A stretch of DNA of 13,002 nucleotides. It comes from Candidatus Parcubacteria bacterium. Its GTDB lineage: Bacteria; Patescibacteriota; Saccharimonadia; Saccharimonadales; Saccharimonadaceae. This document shows positions 5,841 to 13,002 of the stretch, piece by piece. The notes beneath the pieces were generated by a model. The model did not search any database. It was not told the DNA's origin and worked only from the letters and a program-made list of their open reading frames with translations. Position 1 is the first letter of the stretch; every line of letters starts with the position of its first letter. The stretch lies in assembly GCA_023432475.1 (NCBI GenBank), contig JAEYUN010000003.1, positions 1 through 13,002 on the forward strand, written 5' to 3'. The position numbers and the translations under genes were made by a program.

Positions 5841-5866
5841 AAACACACCCGGCTGGGTGTGTTTTG
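5839..5866 (-). terminator. Terminator hairpin after tRNA-Gly(GCC)
   Basis: An 11-bp perfect stem, AAAACACACCC (5840-5850) with GGGTGTGTTTT (5855-5865), plus an outer C-G pair, around a GGCT loop (plus strand). On the minus strand it ends in TTTT. It lies 15 nt after the tRNA and overlaps the upstream part of the next promoter. Confidence 0.75.
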
Positions 5867-5880
5867 TGACGTGTCTAAAT

Positions 5881-5956
5881 TGGTGCGGGTACAGAGACTC
5901 TAACTCTGGACCTCTTCCATGGCAAGGAAGCGCTCTAACAACTGAGCTACACCCGC
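5881..5956 (-). tRNA. tRNA-Gly (anticodon GCC) with unusual elbow U19-A56
   Basis: Cloverleaf on the minus strand with acceptor GCGGGTG/TACCCGC (one G-U), D-stem GCTC/GAGC, anticodon stem CTTCC/GGAAG with loop TTGCCAT (GCC), T-stem CAGAG/CTCTG and encoded CCA. The D-loop is AGTTGTTA, where the usual form is AGTTGGTA, and the T-loop is TTAGAGT, where the usual form is TTCGAGT. The near-universal G19-C56 tertiary pair is therefore replaced by U19 and A56, a coordinated change that keeps pairing possible. All stems are intact, so the gene is probably functional. Confidence 0.93.
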
Positions 5957-5975
5957 GCGGTGTCGAACAGACACC

Positions 5976-6004
5976 AGTATAGAAAATAAGGGGTGATTTT
6001 GCAA
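5976..6004 (-). promoter_or_regulatory. Promoter of tRNA-Gly(GCC)
   Basis: On the minus strand TTGCAA (6004-5999), a 17-bp spacer and TATACT (5981-5976). Between the -10 and the tRNA is a 6-bp hairpin GGTGTC/GACACC (5959-5975). TTGCAA is its own reverse complement, so it may also be read by the divergent tRNA-Cys promoter. Confidence 0.7.
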
Positions 6005-6024
6005 GCATATAACGGAGAGTACGA

Positions 6025-6030
6025 TATAAT
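6025..6030 (+). promoter_or_regulatory. Promoter -10 of the tRNA-Cys/tRNA-Leu unit
   Basis: A perfect TATAAT at 6025-6030 ends 9 nt before the tRNA-Cys 5' end, implying almost no leader. The only -35-like sequence is the palindromic TTGCAA at 5999-6004, at a long 20-bp spacing. Confidence 0.6.
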
Positions 6031-6039
6031 AATTCTGAT

Positions 6040-6113
6040 GGCGCGTTGGCGGAGCAGTTACGCGACGGTCTGCAAAACCGTTTAGATGGGTGCAACTCCC
6101 ATACGTGCCTCCA
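6040..6113 (+). tRNA. tRNA-Cys (anticodon GCA) with unusual elbow A18/G55
   Basis: Acceptor GGCGCGT/ACGTGCC (one G-U), a three-pair D-stem GCG/CGC, anticodon stem ACGGT/ACCGT with loop CTGCAAA (GCA), T-stem ATGGG/CCCAT and encoded CCA. The D-loop segment AGCAGTTA has A at position 18, where a typical tRNA-Cys has AGCGGTTA. The T-loop TGCAACT has G at position 55 in place of the usual U. Both partners of the normal G18-Psi55 contact are therefore changed, while G19 and C56 are kept. The tRNA-Leu follows with no intervening base. Confidence 0.93.
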
Positions 6114-6199
6114 GCGCGGGTGGTGGAATTGGTATACACGAGAGACTTAAAATCTCTTGCCCACAAGGCTTGCGGGTTCAAGTCCCGCCCCGCGCACCA
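6114..6199 (+). tRNA. tRNA-Leu (anticodon TAA)
   Basis: A class II tRNA with a perfect acceptor GCGCGGG/CCCGCGC, D-loop containing GG, anticodon stem AGAGA/TCTCT with loop CTTAAAA (TAA), a long variable arm with GCC/GGC, T-stem GCGGG/CCCGC with loop TTCAAGT, and encoded CCA. Elbow nucleotides are canonical. Its first base is the base after the tRNA-Cys CCA, so both must be cut from one precursor. Confidence 0.96.
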
Positions 6200-6210
6200 T
6201 AAGAGTCAGA

Positions 6211-6234
6211 AAAACCCCGAGTGTTCGGGGTTTT
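6211..6234. terminator. Bidirectional terminator between tRNA-Leu and hsp20
   Basis: A 10-bp perfect stem AAAACCCCGA/TCGGGGTTTT with loop GTGT, 11 nt after tRNA-Leu. Flanking A and T runs provide U-tracts in both directions, so it can also end the convergent hsp20 transcript. Confidence 0.9.
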
Positions 6235-6254
6235 ACTTTATATCTAAAAGCTAA

Positions 6255-6680
6255 CTACTTTTTCTTTGAGCTGACACTAATCTTTTTTGGTTCGGGTAAC
6301 GGCGTCAACGGCACCGAAACTTTCAGGACACCGTCGTCCAGGTGAGCTTCGATTTTGTCGCCGTCGGCTCGTTCCGGCAAGGAAATTCGACGGTAAAAGC
6401 TGCTGGAACTTTCGCGCACGACGTACTTTTTAGATTTGTCTTCTTCTTTTTCGTGGCGCTCGGCACTAATAACTAGAGCGCCGTTATCGACTTGAATGTC
6501 GATATCGTCCTGCTCAAAGTTGGGTAGGTGAGCCTCGACAACCAGCTGGTTATCTTTGGTATAGACGTCGGTGGTCGGTATACCGTGACCATGCAATGAG
6601 GTTGCCCAGTCATCACCGAAGAAATGACGCTGTAGAGCGTTAAGTTCGGCGAATGGGTCGAAACGAACGAGTTTGTTCAT
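6255..6680 (-). CDS. hsp20: Small heat-shock protein, Hsp20/alpha-crystallin family
   Basis: A 141-residue ATP-independent chaperone that holds unfolding proteins. The N-terminal arm MNKLVRFDPFAELNALQRHF is followed by the alpha-crystallin domain (about residues 37-128), seen in TDVYTKDNQLVVEAHLPNF, DIDIQVDNGALVISAERHE, SSSSFYRRISLPE and the closing IEAHLDDGVLKVSVPL. The C-terminal KKISV resembles the I-x-I/V oligomerisation motif. The frame opens at 6719, but GGAGG (6687-6691) lies 6 nt before the ATG at 6680, and the N-terminus from there matches the family. A consensus promoter overlapped by a CIRCE operator lies upstream, indicating repression by HrcA, whose gene is not in the window. It shares a terminator with the convergent tRNA-Leu. 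Confidence 0.95.
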   Translation of the reverse strand: MNKLVRFDPFAELNALQRHFFGDDWATSLHGHGIPTTDVYTKDNQLVVEAHLPNFEQDDIDIQVDNGALVISAERHEKEEDKSKKYVVRESSSSFYRRISLPERADGDKIEAHLDDGVLKVSVPLTPLPEPKKISVSSKKK

Positions 6681-6734
6681 ATGATTCCTCCTATATTTGT
6701 TAGTTATTGGAGAAGCCATAATGCTTCCGTTTCT

Positions 6735-6763
6735 ATTTTAAAAAACTAGCACTCACATGTCAA
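6735..6763 (-). promoter_or_regulatory. Consensus sigma-70-type promoter of hsp20
   Basis: On the minus strand a perfect TTGACA (6763-6758), a 17-bp spacer and TAAAAT (6740-6735). The -35 lies wholly within the CIRCE spacer. The implied leader is about 48 nt and carries the GGAGG site. Confidence 0.85.
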
Positions 6764-6772
6764 GAGTGCTAA
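6746..6772. promoter_or_regulatory. CIRCE operator (HrcA binding site)
   Basis: CTAGCACTC, nine bases, then GAGTGCTAA. Compared with the known CIRCE consensus TTAGCACTC-N9-GAGTGCTAA only the first base differs. Spacing is exact, and the site covers the hsp20 -35 and part of its spacer, which explains repression by steric block. Confidence 0.93.
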
Positions 6773-6823
6773 AAATACCCACCACAACAGGGGTAAATAT
6801 CACTAGTGCAAAACGAGCTTGTT

Positions 6824-6832
6824 TGCTATACT
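6824..6832 (+). promoter_or_regulatory. Extended -10 promoter of the lemA-htpX-ligA run
   Basis: TG-C-TATACT (hexamer 6827-6832) lies 34 nt before the lemA ATG. No clear -35 is seen. The leader holds a GAGGGG site (6851-6856). It is the only convincing promoter found for the following six-gene run. Confidence 0.55.
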
Positions 6833-6866
6833 AGAAGGGTAAATATATGAGAGGGGTCATGCAACT

Positions 6867-7433
6867 ATGGAACTAGCACTTATTATTATCATTGCCGTCG
6901 TCGTGCTCGTCGGCCTGTTCTTCTGGGCGACCTATAACGGTCTAGTCAAACTCAACGTCCGCGTCCAAGAAGCTTGGAGCGATATAACGGTGCAACTGAA
7001 GCGTCGGGCTGACTTGATTCCGAATCTTGTAGAGTCGGTCAAGGGCTACGCCGCACATGAGAAGGGTGTGTTCAAAGAAGTTACCGAAGCTCGGGCTGCT
7101 GTTCTAGCCGCCACTTCAAAAGGTCCGGTTGAGACCGCTAAGGCTGAAAACCAGTTCGAATCAGCCCTGAAAAGCCTGTTCGCTGTCGCCGAGGCTTACC
7201 CGCAGCTACGGGCCAACGAAAACTTCTTACAACTCCAGCAAGAGCTGGTTGACACCGAAGACAAAATCCAGGCCTCACGCCGCTTTTATAACGGCGGTGT
7301 TCGTGACCTGAATACTAAGATTCAAGTCTTCCCAACCAACATGATTGCCGGCATGCTGGGCTTTACTAGCCGCGAATTCTTCGAAGTCGAAGATATGGCC
7401 AGCGTTGAAAAGCCAGTCGAAGTCAAGTTCTAA
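6867..7433 (+). CDS. lemA: LemA family membrane protein
   Basis: A 188-residue protein with one N-terminal transmembrane helix (about 2-22) and a helical-bundle domain outside the membrane. Diagnostic segments are YNGLVKLNVRVQEAWSDITVQLKRRADLIPNLVE, VKGYAAHEKGVF, AVAEAYPQLRANENFLQLQQEL, EDKIQASRRFYNGGVRDLN and FPTNMIAGMLGF. The length is typical. The biochemical role is not settled; the gene is very often next to htpX, as here (27-nt gap), and is thought to work with membrane quality control. The start at 6867 is preferred; earlier ATGs at 6847 and 6859 share another frame and stop at 6876. The ribosome binding site GAGGGG is about 10 nt upstream. Confidence 0.96.
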   Translation: MELALIIIIAVVVLVGLFFWATYNGLVKLNVRVQEAWSDITVQLKRRADLIPNLVESVKGYAAHEKGVFKEVTEARAAVLAATSKGPVETAKAENQFESALKSLFAVAEAYPQLRANENFLQLQQELVDTEDKIQASRRFYNGGVRDLNTKIQVFPTNMIAGMLGFTSREFFEVEDMASVEKPVEVKF

Positions 7434-7460
7434 TAAAACCTCGGAGCAAACAATCTACCC

Positions 7461-8339
7461 ATGTATAAAGCTATTGCTGCCAATAAACGCAACACCGTGA
7501 TTATCATGCTGGTTTTCCTGGCATTGATCGCCCTGATCGGTTGGCTGTTTTCGGAATACTACGGCAGCACCGGTATATTCTGGGGAACGCTAGTAGGGGC
7601 CGGCATTTACACGCTGATTCAGTATTTTGCCGCCAGCCGTTTGGCCCTGGCTATGAACGGCGCCCACCAGATAGAAAAACGTGATAACCCGCGGCTATAC
7701 CGCATAGTCGAAAACCTGGCCATTACCGAAGGCTTACCGATGCCGAAAGTCTATATCGTTGATGATCCAGCGCCAAACGCTTTTGCAACCGGTCGCAACC
7801 CGGAGCACGCTCACGTGGCGGCTACGGCCGGGTTACTTAACTTGCTGGATGACAATGAGCTTGAGGGCGTTATGGCCCATGAACTAGGGCATGTCAAAAA
7901 CTATGATATTCGTGTCAGTATGATAGTCTTCGGCCTAGTTAGTGCTATCGGTCTGCTGGCCGATATATTTGCTCGCATGCTGTGGTTTGGCGGCTCAGAC
8001 AATAACCGCTCTTCGAACGGTGTATTTTTGATAGTAGGTCTCGTTGCTGCTTTACTGTCGCCAATAGTGGCCGCCATGATCCAGCTGGCTGTCAGTCGTC
8101 AGCGTGAATACCTGGCCGATGCTACTGGCGCTATGACGACGCGTCACCCGGAAGGTTTAGCCAGTGCTCTCGAAAAACTAGCCACCGTATCGACGGCAAC
8201 TCGTCGTCAAAATACGTCGACAGCGCACCTGTTTTTCGCCAACCCCTTGAAGGGTAAGAGTATGAAAAGTCTCTTCAGCACGCATCCGCCTCTCGAAGAA
8301 CGGGTGGCTCGGCTGCGTAACATGGGAAGCTCGATGTAG
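7461..8339 (+). CDS. htpX: HtpX membrane zinc metalloprotease
   Basis: A 292-residue M48-family protease that degrades damaged membrane proteins, with the active site on the cytoplasmic side. The start MYKAIAANKRNT is typical of HtpX. Two N-terminal transmembrane helices (about 12-30 and 38-56) precede PAPNAFATGRNPEHAHVAAT. The zinc motif HELGH (His140, Glu141, His144) is followed by two more hydrophobic segments (about 152-175 and 188-211), and the third zinc ligand is expected at Glu216 in SRQREYLAD. The C-terminal FSTHPPLEERVARL is conserved in the family. Only a weak CGGAGC lies upstream at about 14 nt, suggesting translation coupled to lemA. The next gene starts 4 nt after its stop. Confidence 0.97.
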   Translation: MYKAIAANKRNTVIIMLVFLALIALIGWLFSEYYGSTGIFWGTLVGAGIYTLIQYFAASRLALAMNGAHQIEKRDNPRLYRIVENLAITEGLPMPKVYIVDDPAPNAFATGRNPEHAHVAATAGLLNLLDDNELEGVMAHELGHVKNYDIRVSMIVFGLVSAIGLLADIFARMLWFGGSDNNRSSNGVFLIVGLVAALLSPIVAAMIQLAVSRQREYLADATGAMTTRHPEGLASALEKLATVSTATRRQNTSTAHLFFANPLKGKSMKSLFSTHPPLEERVARLRNMGSSM

Positions 8340-8343
8340 TTTT

Positions 8344-11374
<3,031 letters not shown>

Positions 11375-11378
11375 AAAT

Positions 11379-11639
11379 ATGCCCGCGCGAGACCAGTTCA
11401 CACCACGACCAAACCTACCACTAGGCAGATATCGTCACTACAAAGGTGGGGAATATGAAGTTATTGAACTGGCCTGCGACGAAGCAACGTATGAATGGTT
11501 AGTTGTCTACAGGGCACTTTATGATACTGGCGAAGCACCGAGTATTTGGGTGCGAACCTATGCTAATTTTACTGAAACCGTTGATGTTGACGGCTTACCA
11601 ACGTTGCGATTTACATATCTCAAAGGAGTTAATTCATGA
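11379..11639 (+). CDS. DUF1653 domain protein
   Basis: An 86-residue soluble protein of the DUF1653 family, identified by GRYRHYKGGEYEVIELACDEAT, LVVYRALYDTG and the WVRTYANFTETV segment. The fold is a small beta-rich (SH3-like) domain; no function is established. It begins 4 nt after the ligA stop with no close ribosome binding site and overlaps the next gene by 4 nt (ATGA). Translation is therefore probably coupled to both neighbours. The stop is TGA, supporting the standard code. Confidence 0.9.
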   Translation: MPARDQFTPRPNLPLGRYRHYKGGEYEVIELACDEATYEWLVVYRALYDTGEAPSIWVRTYANFTETVDVDGLPTLRFTYLKGVNS

Positions 11640-11950
11640 GCCTGAAACGATATCAAAAACAAGTAGATGATGCTCTCCAGTCACTAGCCAAACCATACTG
11701 GCATCCGCTGAGCCAGTTTGCACGGCTAGCTGAGGAAGTTGGTGAACTGGGGCGCTTACTTAATCACATGTACGGCGACAAGCCTAAAAAACCAGAAGAG
11801 GCCAAGCAAGAACTACCAGATGAACTAGCTGACATAGTATTCAATGTTATTTGTATGGCTAACTTGCACGATATCGACCTAGATAAAGCGCTCGAGAAAT
11901 CAATCGAAAAAGTGAATGGACGCGATAAAAATAGGTTTGTTAGAAAATAG
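11636..11950 (+). CDS. MazG-like nucleotide pyrophosphohydrolase
   Basis: A 104-residue all-alpha NTP-PPase-type protein, a size close to a single MazG domain. The metal-binding signature is present: AEEVGELGRLL (Glu33, Glu34, Glu37) and ELPDELADIVFNVICMAN (Glu63, Asp66). Enzymes of this group hydrolyse noncanonical or excess NTPs to NMP and pyrophosphate; the substrate here is not known. AAGGAG about 8 nt upstream supports the ATG at 11636, which overlaps the DUF1653 stop. It is the last gene of the run that begins with lemA and is followed by a strong terminator 8 nt after the stop. Confidence 0.9.
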   Translation: MSLKRYQKQVDDALQSLAKPYWHPLSQFARLAEEVGELGRLLNHMYGDKPKKPEEAKQELPDELADIVFNVICMANLHDIDLDKALEKSIEKVNGRDKNRFVRK

Positions 11951-11957
11951 CATACAA

Positions 11958-11983
11958 AAAACTCCGGGCGAACCCGGAGTTTT
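11958..11983. terminator. Bidirectional intrinsic terminator
   Basis: An 11-bp perfect stem AAAACTCCGGG/CCCGGAGTTTT with loop CGAA. It ends the lemA-to-mazG run on plus, and the flanking A-run gives a U-tract for the convergent RRM gene on minus. Confidence 0.93.
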
Positions 11984-12000
11984 AAAGTTTACGAGCTGGA

Positions 12001-12297
12001 TTACCAGCTGCGTTGACGGAATGAACCGCCGCCGTCACGAGGTCGGTCCTCTTTGGGACGAGCTTCGTTAACGGTGATAGTGCGACCGTCGAGTTCTGAG
12101 TTGTTCAGTTTCTCGATGGCTGCGTCAGCTTCTTTGTCATCGTCGAATTCGACGAAGCCAAAACCGCGTGAGCGGCCGCTGTCGCGGTCGGTTACTACCT
12201 TGGCGCTCGCGACTGTACCAACGGTTGCAAAATGAGCTTGCAGTGTATCGTCAGTAGTAGTCCATGCGAGGCTACCTACAAAAAGTTTTTTGGACAC
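12001..12297 (-). CDS. RRM-domain RNA-binding protein, GTG start
   Basis: A 98-residue protein made of a single RNA recognition motif and a short basic, Gly/Arg-containing tail (ARPKEDRPRDGGGSFRQRSW). RNP2 is LFVGSL (5-10) and RNP1 is RGFGFVEF (44-51), with the aromatic residues that stack on RNA in place. Such small bacterial RRM proteins bind single-stranded RNA and are often cold-induced, as in cyanobacteria; a similar role here is inferred. The start codon is GTG at 12297 (revcomp CAC), chosen because the family-typical SKKLFVGSL follows it directly, no in-frame ATG lies upstream, and AAGGA sits 9 nt before it. The upstream leader has a small TTAC-TTC-GTAA hairpin near 12351-12364. It shares a terminator with the mazG-like gene. 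Confidence 0.93.
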   Translation of the reverse strand: MSKKLFVGSLAWTTTDDTLQAHFATVGTVASAKVVTDRDSGRSRGFGFVEFDDDKEADAAIEKLNNSELDGRTITVNEARPKEDRPRDGGGSFRQRSW

Positions 12298-12398
12298 GTA
12301 TATATTTCCTTCGTTACCAATAAATGTCAGTTCGACCAGCGATGTTTTCTATCTTACGAAGTAACCTATACGCTATCCTGAACAGCACTAGTTAAGCA

Positions 12399-12466
12399 CA
12401 TTTGGCACCAAAAAGCGATAGTGTTAAGTAAAACCGCTCATTTGCCAAGTAAAAACGCTTGTGTTA
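12399..12466 (+). repeat. Imperfect direct repeat with 40-bp period, containing promoter-like elements
   Basis: Positions 12399-12426 match 12439-12466 at 21 of 28 bases. Both copies carry CATTTGSCA, an A-run, CG and GTGTTA. Copy 1 has TTGGCA followed after 17 nt by TAAGTA; copy 2 has TTGCCA followed after 17 nt by TATAAA. Together with the RRM leader it fills the gene-free stretch 12298-12441, where nothing else is seen. Confidence 0.5.
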
Positions 12467-12470
12467 TAAA
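12442..12470 (+). promoter_or_regulatory. Promoter of the 36-codon ORF
   Basis: TTGCCA (12442-12447), a 17-bp spacer and TATAAA (12465-12470) preceded by TGT (extended -10). The -10 ends exactly 6 nt before the ATG at 12477, so the transcript would start at about the start codon. Confidence 0.7.
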
Positions 12471-12476
12471 TAAGCT

Positions 12477-12587
12477 ATGGCTGATGCGCTAACGGGTTTG
12501 GCGCAGCGGAAAACAAAAACGATTTATCCAAAAACGAAAAACCCGGGTGGGCGCGCAGCAGCTCATGAACAGGAAGACTGGTCATAA
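12477..12587 (+). CDS. Candidate leaderless small protein, 36 residues (or ~125-nt small RNA)
   Basis: I do not recognise this product. The ORF encodes 36 residues beginning MADALTGLAQRKTKTIYP, with a basic middle (KTKTIYPKTKNPGGR) and an acidic end HEQEDWS. It is hydrophilic, with no membrane helix or signal peptide. The ORF exactly fills a short transcription unit: a well-spaced promoter whose -10 lies 6 nt before the ATG, and a hairpin terminator that overlaps the stop codon. The same 6-nt geometry is seen at rarA, ddl, the zincin and the PhnB-like gene. There is no Shine-Dalgarno. Alternatively the unit makes a noncoding RNA and the ORF is chance. Conservation of the frame would decide. 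Confidence 0.5.
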   Translation: MADALTGLAQRKTKTIYPKTKNPGGRAAAHEQEDWS

Positions 12588-12607
12588 CCAAAAGACCGGT
12601 TTTCTTG
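12574..12607 (+). terminator. Intrinsic terminator of the 36-codon unit
   Basis: A stem AAGACTGGTC (12574-12583) with GACCGGTTTT (12594-12603), 10 pairs including two G-U, with a 10-nt loop, then a TTTTCTT tract. The stop codon TAA lies in the loop. The T-tract runs into the next promoter's -10. Confidence 0.7.
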
Positions 12608-12613
12608 TATAAT
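12608..12613 (+). promoter_or_regulatory. Promoter -10 of the MurF-like gene
   Basis: A perfect TATAAT directly preceded by TG, 19 nt before the ATG. No good -35 is visible; that position falls within the preceding terminator loop. Confidence 0.5.
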
Positions 12614-12632
12614 CAACCCTATAAGGATAACC

Positions 12633-13002
12633 ATGTTCAAAAAAATCGTCCGATTCGTCTTAGAGCACAAAGTCAAACGCTATTTCAAGAAACACGGCAC
12701 CCAACTAGTTGTAGTAGTAGGCAGTGTTGGCAAGACCAGTACTAAAGCCGCTATTGCCACTGTTCTGTCTGAGAAATTACGAGTTAGGGCACACGAGGGT
12801 AACCACAACGATGTCATGTCGGTACCGCTGGCCTTGCTGGGTATCGACTATCCAGGACAGGTTCATTCGATTGGCGAATGGCTCAAAGTTTTTTCGGCAA
12901 TGAACCTACGGATTAACGGCGAAAAAGATGTTGACGTTGTCGTACAGGAACTAGGCACTGACCATCCGGGCGAAATCCCAAGCTTTGGACGCTATCTAAA
13001 GC
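12633..13002 (+). CDS. MurF-like Mur ligase family protein, N-terminal part only
   Basis: The first 123 codons of a Mur ligase, cut by the window edge. The ATP-binding P-loop GSVGKTSTK lies at about residues 30-38, followed by HEGNHNDVMSVPLALLGIDYPG, equivalent to the MurF GN.N...G.P..LL segment, and VVVQELGTDHPGEI, the Mur-type ELG..xxGEI region. These resemble UDP-MurNAc-tripeptide:D-Ala-D-Ala ligase. In standard MurF the P-loop comes after about 100 residues of UDP-binding domain; here it comes after about 30, and a stop at 12585-12587 in the same frame excludes a longer start. AAGG lies 6 nt before the ATG. It could be a short-form MurF using the Ddl product or a different amide ligase of the superfamily. 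Confidence 0.82.
   Translation, partial: MFKKIVRFVLEHKVKRYFKKHGTQLVVVVGSVGKTSTKAAIATVLSEKLRVRAHEGNHNDVMSVPLALLGIDYPGQVHSIGEWLKVFSAMNLRINGEKDVDVVVQELGTDHPGEIPSFGRYLK

Noticed and set aside
5900..6181. Minus-strand ORFs of about 90 residues over the tRNA cluster
   Set aside because: They are made of tRNA-Gly, tRNA-Cys and tRNA-Leu sequence read in antisense or sense; the cloverleaf folds explain the DNA.
6847..6876. 9-codon mini-ORF (MRGVMQLWN) overlapping the lemA start
   Set aside because: Too short, and it shares the only Shine-Dalgarno with lemA; more likely a by-product of the ATG-rich leader, although translational coupling cannot be excluded.

Overview
The window looks like a piece of a streamlined, standard-code bacterial genome, most likely a Candidate Phyla Radiation lineage such as Candidatus Saccharibacteria. 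This placement is an inference from gene content and style: small genes, tight packing, a lemA-htpX-membrane protein-ligA-DUF1653-mazG run, a short Mur ligase lacking the usual N-terminal domain, DUF378 and RRM small proteins. TGA is used as a stop (DUF4396, DUF1428 and DUF1653 genes), which argues against the UGA=Gly lineages (Absconditabacteria, Gracilibacteria).

Layout. (1) 1-3044: a left-truncated rarA on the minus strand, divergent from ddl (D-Ala-D-Ala ligase), an SPFH/slipin protein and a DUF378 membrane protein. (2) 3061-4086: tRNA-Phe (minus) behind a long leader, a minimal zincin metallopeptidase (plus), tRNA-Gly(CCC), then a gene-free stretch with a very long hairpin and tRNA-like fragments. 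(3) 4087-5825, minus strand: a His-rich DUF4396 membrane protein and a DUF1801/DUF1428/PhnB-like VOC cassette. (4) 5839-6234: tRNA-Gly(GCC) on minus and an abutting tRNA-Cys/tRNA-Leu pair on plus, fired from facing promoters. (5) 6255-6866: hsp20 with a CIRCE operator over its promoter. (6) 6867-11983: a six-gene run lemA, htpX, 6-TM protein, ligA, DUF1653, mazG-like, closed by a strong terminator. (7) 12001-13002: an RRM RNA-binding protein (minus, GTG start), a self-contained promoter-sORF-terminator unit encoding 36 residues, and the start of a MurF-like ligase cut by the window edge.

Together the genes cover peptidoglycan precursor synthesis (ddl, murF-like), DNA repair and replication (rarA, ligA), membrane and protein quality control (slipin, lemA, htpX, hsp20), nucleotide housekeeping (mazG-like) and translation (five tRNAs).

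Most notable observations. Five protein starts lack a usable Shine-Dalgarno and have a -10 hexamer exactly 6 nt before the start codon, a leaderless pattern. LigA has lost all four zinc-finger cysteines. tRNA-Gly(GCC) carries a U19/A56 swap of the near-universal G19-C56 elbow pair, and tRNA-Cys carries A18/G55. The 36-codon transcription unit at 12442-12603 looks like an undescribed small protein or small RNA.
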